Source: Amaricoccus sp047275745 (GTDB lineage Bacteria; Pseudomonadota; Alphaproteobacteria; Rhodobacterales; Rhodobacteraceae). From it: 64,000 nucleotides of DNA. The DNA lies in assembly GCF_047275745.1 (NCBI RefSeq), contig NZ_JBKQWU010000003.1:124001-188000 (forward strand), written 5' to 3'. The position numbers were made by a program, and so were the translations under genes. The notes beneath the pieces were generated by a model. That model was not told the DNA's origin and searched no databases. It was given only the letters and a program-made list of their open reading frames with translations. Of the stretch, positions 43,421 through 51,272 are shown piece by piece (position 1 is the stretch's first letter; each line of letters starts with the position of its first letter).

Positions 43421-43926
43421 TCGTCACCCTCGTCCGGGATCTCGTCGAGGGCGGCCATCGGATCGCTCATCGGATCGCCCGCGACCATCCGGGCGCGGCG
43501 CTCTTCCTGCTCGGCTTCGGCGACTTCGGGGACGCGGATTCGGAACGTGTCGAGGTGGCCCTGGAACACCAGTTCATCCATCGCTCGAATTTCGTCCCGC
43601 AAGTCCTTGGGAAGAACGATTCGTCCGTTGGGATCGACTTCGAGGTAGGTGGAATTGGTGAGATACATCTCGATCGCATTCTCCCGCGCGTCGCGGGACG
43701 GGATCTTGCGAATCCGACGCTCGAGGCGCGTCATCGAATCGATCGTATAGCCTTCCAGGTAGCCGTGCTCCCGGGCCTGACCATGGACGAGGATGAATCG
43801 GAGCGGCTTGCCATCGACCCATTCCGGGTCGCCCTCGCGCAGCACGGTGCGAAAGACGGCGGGGATCGACACGCGCCCCTTGCCGTCCACCTTGTGGACC
43901 GACTTGCTTCTGAACGCCGGTCGCAA
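43417..43926 (-). CDS. mraZ: Transcriptional regulator MraZ
   Basis: This 169-aa protein has two AbrB-like swapped-hairpin domains: SVHKVDGKGRVSIPAVFRTVL (9-29) and TYLEVDPNGRIVLPKDLRDE (about 93-112). MraZ forms rings and binds repeats upstream of its own operon, usually repressing it. The start is a TTG at 43926, preceded by AGGAG; family alignment (MRPAFRSKSVHKVD) supports it. The C-terminus is an acidic tail of ~25 residues. It heads the mraZ-rsmH-ftsL-ftsI-murE-murF-mraY series. Confidence 0.95.
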   Translation of the reverse strand: MRPAFRSKSVHKVDGKGRVSIPAVFRTVLREGDPEWVDGKPLRFILVHGQAREHGYLEGYTIDSMTRLERRIRKIPSRDARENAIEMYLTNSTYLEVDPNGRIVLPKDLRDEIRAMDELVFQGHLDTFRIRVPEVAEAEQEERRARMVAGDPMSDPMAALDEIPDEGDE

Positions 43927-43960
43927 CTCGCGTCCTACTCCTGCCTCTCTCGGAACGAAA

Positions 43961-43992
43961 ACGGGTCGTGCTTAGTCATAAGCACGACCCGT
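43961..43992 (-). promoter_or_regulatory. Strong leader hairpin upstream of mraZ (attenuator-like)
   Basis: A perfect 14-bp inverted repeat (ACGGGTCGTGCTTA and TAAGCACGACCCGT) with a 4-base loop. On the mraZ-coding strand it is followed by TTTTCG, then 24 bases further by the ribosome binding site. It could work as a weak terminator/attenuator, a transcript stabiliser, or a protein-binding dyad. Its effect cannot be told from sequence. Confidence 0.75.
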
Positions 43993-44456
43993 CGTCGGTC
44001 CTGATTGGGCCCCTGGCCCGACTGCCACGTATTTCTTCTACGTGTTGCTCGTTTTCTCAGTCGCGCCGGGTCCGTCTACTTTGGGAAAACAGGGGGTGCC
44101 TGTATGAAGCCTGCCAAACTTCTGGTGGGTCTTTCGCCCTAAATTGATCCATCAACCTCTGTCGTCCGTGATTATTGGGATAGCATGGGAATCCATGGAA
44201 ATCAATGGACTTCGGCTCCCCGCGGCGCGGGCCATCGATCGCTGTTCCAGGCCCCGGACGGGCTCGGCGATTCTGGCAGAACTTGTAGGCTCACCAGAGC
44301 GTTACCACTAGATCTACTGCAACCTCTGGTTGATATTTGAGGGTACCGCGGTGAACCATCTCGCGGTGCCGAGTTATCCTTCGACGCGAGGCAAGGTTAA
44401 AGGATCCCGAATCGCAAGGCATAGGCGGATTATCGCCCATAATCTTGTGGAAAACT
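43993..44456. other. Long mraZ upstream region between the leader hairpin and rnpB
   Basis: This ~460-base non-coding stretch is less GC-rich than its surroundings and separates rnpB from mraZ. It holds a small dyad CACGTA-N7-TACGTG (44026-44044) and the 10-bp-phased TGGGA array (44176-44210). A DnaA-box-like TTTTCCACA (minus strand, near 44446-44454) lies at the rnpB end. The mraZ promoter must be here; I cannot place its hexamers. I see no small gene. Confidence 0.5.
44176..44210. promoter_or_regulatory. Four TGG(G/A)N repeats in 10-bp phase (MraZ-box-like)
   Basis: TGGGA (44176), TGGGA (44186), TGGAA (44196) and TGGAC (44206) recur at exactly 10-bp intervals, each separated by 5 bases. 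This is the TGGGN-N5 direct-repeat geometry known for MraZ binding upstream of mraZ in E. coli. The array is about 250 bases upstream of the TTG start and lies on the strand opposite to mraZ, which is not the arrangement I remember from E. coli. Confidence 0.55.
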
Positions 44457-44857
44457 GCGCGCGGATGGCCTGTAAGCCGGATTCTGTAACCCCATCAATG
44501 GTTTGATCAGGGGCCGATGACCATTCGTCTAGGCCTGCCGTCGCCGGCGGGCTCCAGCGGCCAACCCGGATCGCTCGGGCGGAAGAGCCTTGGGATGAAA
44601 TCCCACGCGATCCCTATTTGGCCTTGCTCCTGGCGGGGCTTGCCGTGCCACCGACGTCGCCGCCGGCGCGGTGGGCTCTTACCCCACCGTTTCACCCTTG
44701 CCTCCGGGGGACGGAATCCCGTCGGAGGCGGTCTGATCTCTGTGGCGCTTTCCCTCGGGTTGCCCCGGGCGGGCGTTACCCGCCGCCATTCCTTCCCGGA
44801 GTCCGGACTTTCCTCGCCCCGGTCTCCCGGGCCGCGGCCATCCGGCCATCCGCGCGT
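44457..44857 (-). ncRNA. rnpB: RNase P RNA (class A, alphaproteobacterial)
   Basis: The catalytic RNA of RNase P matures tRNA 5' ends. Read on the minus strand it has the conserved GAGGAAAGTCCGGACTCC near its 5' end (about 44800-44820) and CAGAATCCGGCTTACAGGCC at the 3' end (44467-44487). The terminal P1 helix is visible as 13 complementary bases, 44844-44856 against 44457-44470. Ends are approximate, set from P1. It begins about 8 bases after the stop of the amidase gene on the same strand, so its promoter should lie inside that gene. No clear terminator follows. Confidence 0.93.
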
Positions 44858-44864
44858 GCCCCGT

Positions 44865-45584
44865 TTAAGTGGGGAGAGCGGGCGCGTCAACGCAAGGGTG
44901 GCGACGGGCGATTTCCAGCGCGAGAGCCACATCGGTCGCGGAGAGCGGCCCGGAAGCCCATGGCCGGAACCGCAGCCGGAATGCTCCAAGCACCACCGGC
45001 CAGCCGCCCACGTCGGCGGCATGGTATCCCATGACACCGCAGGCGCGGGCGAAGACCTCCCAGTCGGCGGTCGCGGGTCCGAGCCCTCTCTCGCCGACGA
45101 AGATCGCGCGGCCGCCCCGGGCGAGACGGGACCAGTCGAACTTCGGCCCGGGATCGGCCTTGCGTCCCGGCGCCATGTCGGAATGGCCGATCACCCGGGC
45201 GGGTGGAATGTTCCAGCGCGCCATGATGTCGTCGAGCAGACGTTCGAGCGCCACCATCTGCGGTTCGGGATAGGGCGGCAGGCCGTCGAGCGGGCCGGGA
45301 TTGACGAGTTCGATGCCGATCGAGCGCGAGTTGACGTCGTGAACCGCGCCCCAGGCCCCGGTCCCGGCATGCCAGGCCCTCGCTTCCTCAGGGACCAGTT
45401 GCCAGAGCTCCCCGCGCCCGCCGACGACATAATGCGCGGAAACCTCCGCCGCCGGGTCGCAGAGGCGGTGGAGCGCCGCCTCGGCGCACTCCATCGCCGT
45501 ATGATGCAGGACGATCAGATCCGGCAGCGCCCCGTCGCGACGTTCGCCGTGGTTGGGGCTTGGCCGGAAGACCGCGGCGATCAG
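44865..45584 (-). CDS. N-acetylmuramoyl-L-alanine amidase (AmpD/amidase_2 type)
   Basis: This 239-aa zinc amidase cleaves the bond between muramic acid and the stem peptide. Conserved parts are FRPSPNHGERR, VLHHTAM with the first zinc His, VSAHYVVGGRGELWQLVPEE, AWHAG, SIGIELVN and HSDMAPGRKADPGPKFDW with the remaining ligands. The first ATG (45494) would drop the first zinc His and the PSPNHG segment. Upstream to the previous stop there is no ATG, GTG or TTG. I propose CTG at 45584, which overlaps the preceding stop as CTGA. No signal peptide is seen, so cytosolic wall recycling is likely. Confidence 0.82.
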   Translation of the reverse strand: MIAAVFRPSPNHGERRDGALPDLIVLHHTAMECAEAALHRLCDPAAEVSAHYVVGGRGELWQLVPEEARAWHAGTGAWGAVHDVNSRSIGIELVNPGPLDGLPPYPEPQMVALERLLDDIMARWNIPPARVIGHSDMAPGRKADPGPKFDWSRLARGGRAIFVGERGLGPATADWEVFARACGVMGYHAADVGGWPVVLGAFRLRFRPWASGPLSATDVALALEIARRHPCVDAPALPT

Positions 45585-46282
45585 CCCGGCAGCTCGCGAT
45601 AGGGCCTCGGGTCCCAGTCGCAGGCGAAGCCGTCGCCGTCGGGATCGAGCCCGTGCTGGTCATTCTGAGGTCCGCCCGCCGCGAGGAAGACGCGCTGCGC
45701 GTCGTCGTCGCTGCTGAACCGCCGGCAGCCGGTCTTGAGACCCAGGCTCCTGCCCCGACTGTAGATGCTTTCGCCGACCGCGTTCGTGGACTGGCGCGCG
45801 AAAAGCGCGATGTTCACCCCTTCGACCCGGTCGGGCAGACGGCCGGGCTGCACGATCACGAGCCGCGAGCGGTCCTCGTCCAGCTTCCGCTGGGCGATGG
45901 CGGCGTCGATCTTCTGCTCCTCGAGCGTGGTCTGCATCAGGTTCAGCGTATCCGCGTCGAGCGGCCGGCCGATCCCGGGCGCCGCGTCCGCCGTCGTGAC
46001 ACCGACGGGCGCGCGCTGGACACCATCCGACAGCGTTCCGGCATCGAGCGACGGGGCCGCGCCCACAGCCGTACTGGCGCCCGCGCCCGTCGCGGCCGGA
46101 GGCACCGTCGTACCATAGGTCGCCGTACCATAGGTCGTCGTGCCGGAAGTCGACGCGCCATAGGAGGATGCTCCGGCATAGGGCACCTCGGTCACGACCG
46201 CGGGCTCCGGCACCGACAACTCACCCGACGTGCATCCGCCCAGAAAACCCAAAGCCAGTACCGCGAGAAGCCCCTTGTTCAT
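45581..46282 (-). CDS. Lipoprotein with C-terminal Excalibur-like domain
   Basis: This 233-aa predicted lipoprotein has the signal MNKGLLAVLALGFLGGC (lipobox LGGC, Cys17). A low-complexity Ser/Thr/Gly/Tyr linker follows (YGASTSGTTTYGTATYGTT), then a helical region (LNLMQTTLEEQKIDAAIAQRKL). The C-terminus, GLDPDGDGFACDWDPRPYR, is the calcium-binding-like DxDxDGxxCE motif of Excalibur domains, with a paired upstream Cys in TGCRRF. The ATG is at 46282. It overlaps the amidase gene, which suggests a joint cell-envelope role. Confidence 0.78.
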   Translation of the reverse strand: MNKGLLAVLALGFLGGCTSGELSVPEPAVVTEVPYAGASSYGASTSGTTTYGTATYGTTVPPAATGAGASTAVGAAPSLDAGTLSDGVQRAPVGVTTADAAPGIGRPLDADTLNLMQTTLEEQKIDAAIAQRKLDEDRSRLVIVQPGRLPDRVEGVNIALFARQSTNAVGESIYSRGRSLGLKTGCRRFSSDDDAQRVFLAAGGPQNDQHGLDPDGDGFACDWDPRPYRELPG

Positions 46283-46322
46283 TACGCCCGATACCCTGTC
46301 CTGCGCTGGTTCGACCTTGTTT

Positions 46323-47813
46323 CTACCACCATTTTTCCGGCTTGGCAGTAAATTCGCTGGCACGCTCCAACGCATAGGCCACGTCGAGCATCCCGGCCTC
46401 GTCCCAGGGCCGCCCGATCACCTGCAGGCCGAGCGGCAGCCCGTCGCCGTCCAGACCCGTGGGCACCACCGCGCCCGGCAGGCCTGCGAGGTTCACCGTG
46501 ACGGTGAAGACATCGTTGAGATACATCTCGACCGGGTCGCTCGACGCCATCTCGCCGAGCCCGAAGGCGGCGGAGGGCGTGGCCGGGGTCAGGATCGCGT
46601 CGATCCCCTGTTGCTGGAAGACCGTGTCGAAATCGCGCTTGATCAGCGTCCTGACCTTCTGCGCGCGGGTATAATAGGCGTCGTAGAAGCCGGCGGAGAG
46701 CACATAGGCGCCGATCATCACGCGGCGGCGCACCTCGGGGCCGAAGCCTTCGGCGCGGGTGCGCTCGTACATCTCGGTGATGCCTTCCCGCCCCCCGATC
46801 CGCGCGCGGCGGCCGTAGCGCACGCCATCGTAGCGCGCGAGGTTGGAAGACGCCTCGGCCGGCGCGATCACGTAATAGGCCGGGAGCGCGTATTTCGTAT
46901 GCGGCAGCGTGATCTCGACCAGTTCCGCCCCGGCGGCGCGCAGCTTCTCGGCGCCATCGGACCAGAGCGCCTCGATCTCGGCGGGCATGCCGTCGACGCG
47001 GTACTCGGTCGGGATGCCGATCCGCTTGCCGCGCATGTCGCCGACGAGCGCGGCCTCGAAATCCGGCACCTCGCGCGGGGCGGAGGTCGAATCCCGCGGG
47101 TCGTGGCCCGACATCGCCTTCAGCATGATCGCGGCGTCGCGCACCGTCTTCGTCATCGGCCCCGCCTGATCGAGCGAGGAGGCGAAGGCGACGATCCCGA
47201 AACGGGAGCAGCGGCCATAGGTCGGCTTCACGCCGACGATGCCGGTGAAAGCCGCGGGCTGGCGGATCGAGCCGCCGGTGTCGGTCCCCGTCGCGCCGAG
47301 GCAGAGATCCGCCGCGACCGCCGCCGCCGAGCCGCCGGAGGAGCCGCCGGGCGTCAGCGGCGTTGCCTCGCCACGCCGTCGCCACGGGCTGATCGCCGGG
47401 CCATAGGCCGAGGTCTCGTTCGACGAGCCCATGGCGAATTCGTCCATGTTGAGCTTGCCGAGGCAAACCGCGCCCGCTTCCCAGAGCTTGGAGGTCACCG
47501 TGCTCTCGTAGGGCGGGCGGAAACCGTCGAGGATGTTGGACGCCGCCTGCGCCGGCGCGCCCTCGACGCAGAACAGGTCCTTGATCCCGAGCGGCACGCC
47601 GCAGAGGTCGGGCGCCTCGCCCTGCGCCAGCCGATCCGCGGCCGCCTTCGCCTGTTCCCGCGCGCGGTCGGGCGTGAGCGCGGTATAGGCATTGAGCGCG
47701 GTGGCGCCCTCGGCGGCGGCGAGGCAGGCTTCGGCCAGTTCCTCGGCGCCGATCTGCCGGGCCCTGAGCTGGTCGCGGGCTTCGGCGATGGTGAATTTCG
47801 CTGGATCGGACAT
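46323..47813 (-). CDS. gatA: Asp/Glu-tRNA amidotransferase subunit A
   Basis: This 496-aa amidase-signature enzyme releases ammonia from glutamine for tRNA-dependent formation of Gln or Asn. The catalytic triad is complete: Lys78 (VPLGIKDLF), cis-Ser158 (TPGGSSGGSAAAVA) and Ser182 (GTDTGGSIRQPAAFTG). The ATG at 47813 shares one base with the gatC stop (TGATG). gatB is not in the window. Confidence 0.97.
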   Translation of the reverse strand: MSDPAKFTIAEARDQLRARQIGAEELAEACLAAAEGATALNAYTALTPDRAREQAKAAADRLAQGEAPDLCGVPLGIKDLFCVEGAPAQAASNILDGFRPPYESTVTSKLWEAGAVCLGKLNMDEFAMGSSNETSAYGPAISPWRRRGEATPLTPGGSSGGSAAAVAADLCLGATGTDTGGSIRQPAAFTGIVGVKPTYGRCSRFGIVAFASSLDQAGPMTKTVRDAAIMLKAMSGHDPRDSTSAPREVPDFEAALVGDMRGKRIGIPTEYRVDGMPAEIEALWSDGAEKLRAAGAELVEITLPHTKYALPAYYVIAPAEASSNLARYDGVRYGRRARIGGREGITEMYERTRAEGFGPEVRRRVMIGAYVLSAGFYDAYYTRAQKVRTLIKRDFDTVFQQQGIDAILTPATPSAAFGLGEMASSDPVEMYLNDVFTVTVNLAGLPGAVVPTGLDGDGLPLGLQVIGRPWDEAGMLDVAYALERASEFTAKPEKWW

Positions 47814-48100
47814 CACTCGACGACCTTCGGCACGGTGAAGAAACCGGAGCGGGCGTCCGGCGCATTGGCGAGCACGCGCTCGGGATAGCCGCCGTCGCTC
47901 ACGGCATCGGCGCGGAGCGGCGCGGCCATCGGCGTGACCGAGGTCATCGGCTCGACGCCCGCGATATCGACCTCGCCAAGCTGCTCCATGAAGCCGAGAA
48001 TGGCGGAAAGCTCGGTCGCGAGCGGGTCGAGATCCGCCTCGGCGACCTCGATCCTCGCGAGATGGGCGACGCGGCGCGCGGTCTCCTTGTCGATCGACAT
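47813..48100 (-). CDS. gatC: Asp/Glu-tRNA amidotransferase subunit C
   Basis: This 95-aa subunit wraps around GatA and stabilises the GatCAB complex. It has the family pattern MSIDKETARRVAHLARIEVAEADLDPLATELSAILGFMEQLGEVD and the C-terminal NAPDARSGFFTVPKVVE. The ATG is at 48100; a longer upstream frame is not family-like. It is coupled to gatA through the TGATG overlap. Confidence 0.96.
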   Translation of the reverse strand: MSIDKETARRVAHLARIEVAEADLDPLATELSAILGFMEQLGEVDIAGVEPMTSVTPMAAPLRADAVSDGGYPERVLANAPDARSGFFTVPKVVE

Positions 48101-48138
48101 GAGGGCTCCGGAACTTCGGGGACGACGGGTCTCCGCCT

Positions 48139-48816
48139 CTACCCCGCCCGGGCCCGCGGTGCAAGGCCCGGCCCGGCCGCGTTCCGGTGACGGACCATCA
48201 CCCGGATCATCCAGCCGAGCATCACCGCGTTCAGTAGATGCCAGAGGAAATGCGTCCCGAGCGGGAAGGCGCCGCAGACCGGGCCATCCAGCGTGCGGAA
48301 GGTGAGCGAGACGCAAAGGATCACGACGCCGATCGCGAGGCCGCGGGCGGTCTCTCGCGCCCGTCGGCGAAGCATGAACGCGTAGAGGCCGATCAGCAGA
48401 ACGACCGGCAGGTAGCTGACAGATCCGTTCAGCGAACCCGCGACCCGTTCAACGAGGCCCGAGACCGCGGCGGAGAACGGAACATAGAGCAACGACACCA
48501 GCCCCCCGGCCCAGACCGGCGCGCCGAGAAACCGGGTGGTGGCCAAATGAATGTAGATCAGGATGAACGCGAGGATCGGCAGCACATCGGCGAGCCCGGC
48601 CCAGACCTGCGCGAAGGTGTGGAACAGGAAGGAGCCGATGCCGATGATGCCGAGCACGAGCGCGAGCAGGCGGGCCCCGGCATCGCCGCGCGTCATCGGC
48701 CAGGCCAGCGCGGCGGCCAGGAGAAAAGCACCGTTCGTCAGCGCGTTGACCGGTTCGGACCAGAACCCCGGGTCGGTCCGCTCGCAATAGGCATTGACGG
48801 CCCGCGTCCAGTCCAT
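48139..48816 (-). CDS. Alkaline ceramidase-like integral membrane protein
   Basis: This 225-aa protein has about seven membrane helices and matches the ceramidase (CREST superfamily) fold: YCERTDPGFWSEPVNALTNGAFLLAA near the start (an E..N pair), GIGSFLFHTFAQVWAGLADVLPI with His and Asp in the middle, and FPLGTHFLWHLLNAVMLGWMI with paired His near the end. These are the conserved zinc and catalytic positions of the superfamily. The substrate may be a sphingolipid-like or other amide; that is inference. The ATG is at 48816. Confidence 0.85.
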   Translation of the reverse strand: MDWTRAVNAYCERTDPGFWSEPVNALTNGAFLLAAALAWPMTRGDAGARLLALVLGIIGIGSFLFHTFAQVWAGLADVLPILAFILIYIHLATTRFLGAPVWAGGLVSLLYVPFSAAVSGLVERVAGSLNGSVSYLPVVLLIGLYAFMLRRRARETARGLAIGVVILCVSLTFRTLDGPVCGAFPLGTHFLWHLLNAVMLGWMIRVMVRHRNAAGPGLAPRARAG

Positions 48817-48873
48817 CGACAGTCTCCTCGCACCCCTATCGGCTTCCTACCCTGTCAACAGGAGAAAATCGAC

Positions 48874-49566
48874 ATGAAGATCATATGGTTGGGACATTCC
48901 GGGTTCCGCGTCGAGATCGAGGATCAGGTGCTGCTGATCGACCCCTGGCTGACCGGAAATCCGATGTTCCCGGCCGAGCGCCGCGACGAGGCCATCGGCG
49001 GCGCGACCCAGATCCTGCTCACCCATGCCCATGGCGATCACTCCGGCGACGCGATCGCGATCGCGAAGGAACTCGGCATCCCGGTCGTCGGCACCTACGA
49101 CCTCGTGAGCTTCTGGGAGAGCCGCGACGGCATCCAGGGCGTCGGGTTCAACAAGGGCGGAACCGTCGCGCTCGGCCGCGTGAAGGCCACGCTCGTCAAC
49201 GCGACCCATTCATCTTCGCTGAGCGGCGCGACCGGCCCGATCTACGGCGGCTGCGAGGCCGGGTTCATGATCGAGGGCGAGGGCCGGACCATTTATGTCT
49301 CCGGCGACACCGACGTGATGGCGGACATGGAAATCTTCGAGGATCTCCACCACCCGGAGATCGGCATCCTCTGCGCCGGCGGCCATTTCACCATGGACAT
49401 GGCGCGCGCCGCCTATGCCGCGAAACGGTTCTTCAACTTCAAGACGGTGATCCCCTGCCACTACAGAACCTTCCCGCTACTCGCCCAGTCGGCGGAGGAA
49501 CTGGTGAACGGCCTTCCCGGCGTCGATGTCCGCGAACCGGAGGTGCTGGTCCCGATCGAACTCTGA
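48874..49566 (+). CDS. UPF0173 metallo-beta-lactamase-fold hydrolase
   Basis: This 230-aa cytosolic protein belongs to the UPF0173 group of metal-dependent hydrolases. The start MKIIWLGHSGFRVEIEDQVLLIDPWLTGNP, the metal motif THAHGDHSGD (His51, His53, Asp55, His56) and the later YVSGDTDVM and IPCHYRTFP segments are typical. GGAGAAAATCGAC precedes the ATG at 48874. The substrate is unknown. It is divergent from the ceramidase-like gene. Confidence 0.92.
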   Translation: MKIIWLGHSGFRVEIEDQVLLIDPWLTGNPMFPAERRDEAIGGATQILLTHAHGDHSGDAIAIAKELGIPVVGTYDLVSFWESRDGIQGVGFNKGGTVALGRVKATLVNATHSSSLSGATGPIYGGCEAGFMIEGEGRTIYVSGDTDVMADMEIFEDLHHPEIGILCAGGHFTMDMARAAYAAKRFFNFKTVIPCHYRTFPLLAQSAEELVNGLPGVDVREPEVLVPIEL

Positions 49567-49639
49567 TTGAGCGCCCACCAGCGACCAGCGCGTCACCGCC
49601 CGCTGGCGGAAGCGCGCTGGGCTGTCGTGCGTTGGCCTG

Positions 49640-50569
49640 TCAGTTGCGGGTCTCGTACTCCGCCATGTTCTCCGGCGTCACCAGTTCGAAGGGAACGTAG
49701 GTCTTCTGGTCGAATGACATTCCGTTGACGATGTTGAGGGCCACGTCGATCGCAGTGTTGCCCTGACCGAAGGCGTCCTGGAAGACGGTTACATCGAGAT
49801 CTCCCTCGCTCATCGAGACCAGGGCTTCCTTCGTCGCATTGATCCCCGCGATAACCAGCGGCTGTGGGTCCTGCCCTGAGGCGCGGATTGCCTGGATCGC
49901 CCCGATGGCGGATTCGTCGCCGTTGGCGATGATCGCATCGACCTCCAACCCTGTCGACAGCCAGTTGGTCATCAGGTCGAAAGCCTCGATCCGGGTCCAG
50001 TTGGCGCTCTGCTCCGCGACGATCTCGAGCCCCTTGCACTCGTCAGTCGCCACAACGTCGTGAACGTCCTGCGTCCGCTGACGCGCAGCCTGGTTGCTGA
50101 GTTCGCCGACGATGATCGCTACCCGGCCTTCGCCGCCGAGCAGCCGGCAAACTTCCCGCGTCTGCAGCGTACCCGACTCGATCTCGTCGGAGGCGACGAA
50201 TGCCTGGTTCGAGGGCAGGTCATCGACGTTAACCGGCTGACGGTTGACATAGATCAGCGGAACCCCCGCGTCCTCGGCCATTCGTGTTAGGGCATTGGTT
50301 CCATCGGTATCGACCGCGTTCACGATGATCGCGTCAACGCCCAGTGCGATGAAGTTCTGCACCTGACTCATCTGCTTCTGAACGTCGTTCTGGGCGTCCT
50401 CGATCTGCAACGAGACGCCTTCCTTGCCATCCGCGTAATCCGTCATTCCGTTGCGGAGCACCGTCAGAAAGCTATCATCGAACGCCGCCATGCTTACGCC
50501 GATCTCCTGTGCCGATGAGATCGTCGCAATGGTGACAATGATCGACGCGGCCAAGCAAACACGCTTCAA
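49640..50569 (-). CDS. Periplasmic sugar-type substrate-binding protein (RbsB-like)
   Basis: This 309-aa secreted protein has a signal peptide (KRVCLAASIIVTIATISSAQ) and a type I periplasmic-binding fold: IGVSMAAFDDSFLTVLRNGM, NFIALGVDAIIVNAVDTDGTN, VPLIYVNRQP, VAIIVGELSNQAARQRTQDV and IANGDESAIGAIQAIRASGQ. I chose the TTG at 50569, with GGAGAG five bases upstream. No ABC permease or ATPase gene is adjacent. Its composition looks less GC-rich than its neighbours, hinting at separate acquisition. The ligand, perhaps a pentose or inositol, cannot be determined. Confidence 0.85.
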   Translation of the reverse strand: MKRVCLAASIIVTIATISSAQEIGVSMAAFDDSFLTVLRNGMTDYADGKEGVSLQIEDAQNDVQKQMSQVQNFIALGVDAIIVNAVDTDGTNALTRMAEDAGVPLIYVNRQPVNVDDLPSNQAFVASDEIESGTLQTREVCRLLGGEGRVAIIVGELSNQAARQRTQDVHDVVATDECKGLEIVAEQSANWTRIEAFDLMTNWLSTGLEVDAIIANGDESAIGAIQAIRASGQDPQPLVIAGINATKEALVSMSEGDLDVTVFQDAFGQGNTAIDVALNIVNGMSFDQKTYVPFELVTPENMAEYETRN

Positions 50570-50709
50570 GACTTCTCTCCCTATTTTTGATTTCTCTTCG
50601 GCGGACAGTCGCCCCCGGAGCTTGGGATACGGCTCGCAATCCGGTTCCGGCAAGGATTGGCTTGATCAGATCTGATCAAACGAGGCCAGCACGCGCAACG
50701 ACACTCGAA

Positions 50710-51165
50710 TCACCGCCGCGCGGCGAAGAACATCCGGAGAAGCTCCGCCGCCTCCGTCTCCGCGATCCCCCCGAAGACCTCCGGGCGGTGATGCGTCTGC
50801 GGATGCGAGAAGACCCGCGCGCCCTGCTCCACCCCGCCGGATTTCGGATCGGAGGCGCCGTAGCAGAGCCGTCCGATCCGTGCCGCCGCGATCGCCGCGG
50901 CGCACATGGCGCAGGGCTCGAGCGTGACATAGAGGTCGAGCCCGGTGAGACGCTCCGACCCGCGCGCGGCGCAGGCGGCGCGGATCGCCAGCATCTCGGC
51001 ATGCGCGGTCGGATCGGAGAGCTCGCGCGTGCGATTGCCGGCGCGGGCCAGGACCGCGCCGGTCGCGGGATCGGCGATCACCGCCCCGACCGGCGTCTCG
51101 CCCCGGTCCCGGGCCGCGCGCGCCTCGTCGAGGGCGATCCGCATCAGGGGAGCGAACAGCACCAT
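50710..51165 (-). CDS. tadA: tRNA(Arg) adenosine-34 deaminase TadA
   Basis: This 151-aa zinc deaminase converts wobble adenosine to inosine in tRNA-Arg(ACG). The cytidine-deaminase motifs are intact: His55-Ala-Glu57 (DPTAHAEMLAIR) and PCAMC (Cys85, Cys88), with the TadA-typical YGASDPKSGG. I use the ATG at 51165 (MVLFAPLMRIALDEA); ATG 51180 is an alternative, and neither has a clear ribosome binding site. It is divergent from the pseudouridine synthase gene, so two tRNA/rRNA modification genes share a promoter region. Confidence 0.93.
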   Translation of the reverse strand: MVLFAPLMRIALDEARAARDRGETPVGAVIADPATGAVLARAGNRTRELSDPTAHAEMLAIRAACAARGSERLTGLDLYVTLEPCAMCAAAIAAARIGRLCYGASDPKSGGVEQGARVFSHPQTHHRPEVFGGIAETEAAELLRMFFAARR

Positions 51166-51272
51166 GCCGCCGCTTCGCATGGCCGGCGGTCGCCCGGCAA
51201 GCGGCTTGCGCGCTCCGAGGCGCCTTGCGATTTGCTTTGCGGGGACACGCCGGCCCATGTAGGAGCACCGGC

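Noticed and set aside
44215..44456. Possible tRNA or small RNA between the MraZ-like array and rnpB
   Set aside because: No T-loop consensus, acceptor stem or other recognisable fold could be found.
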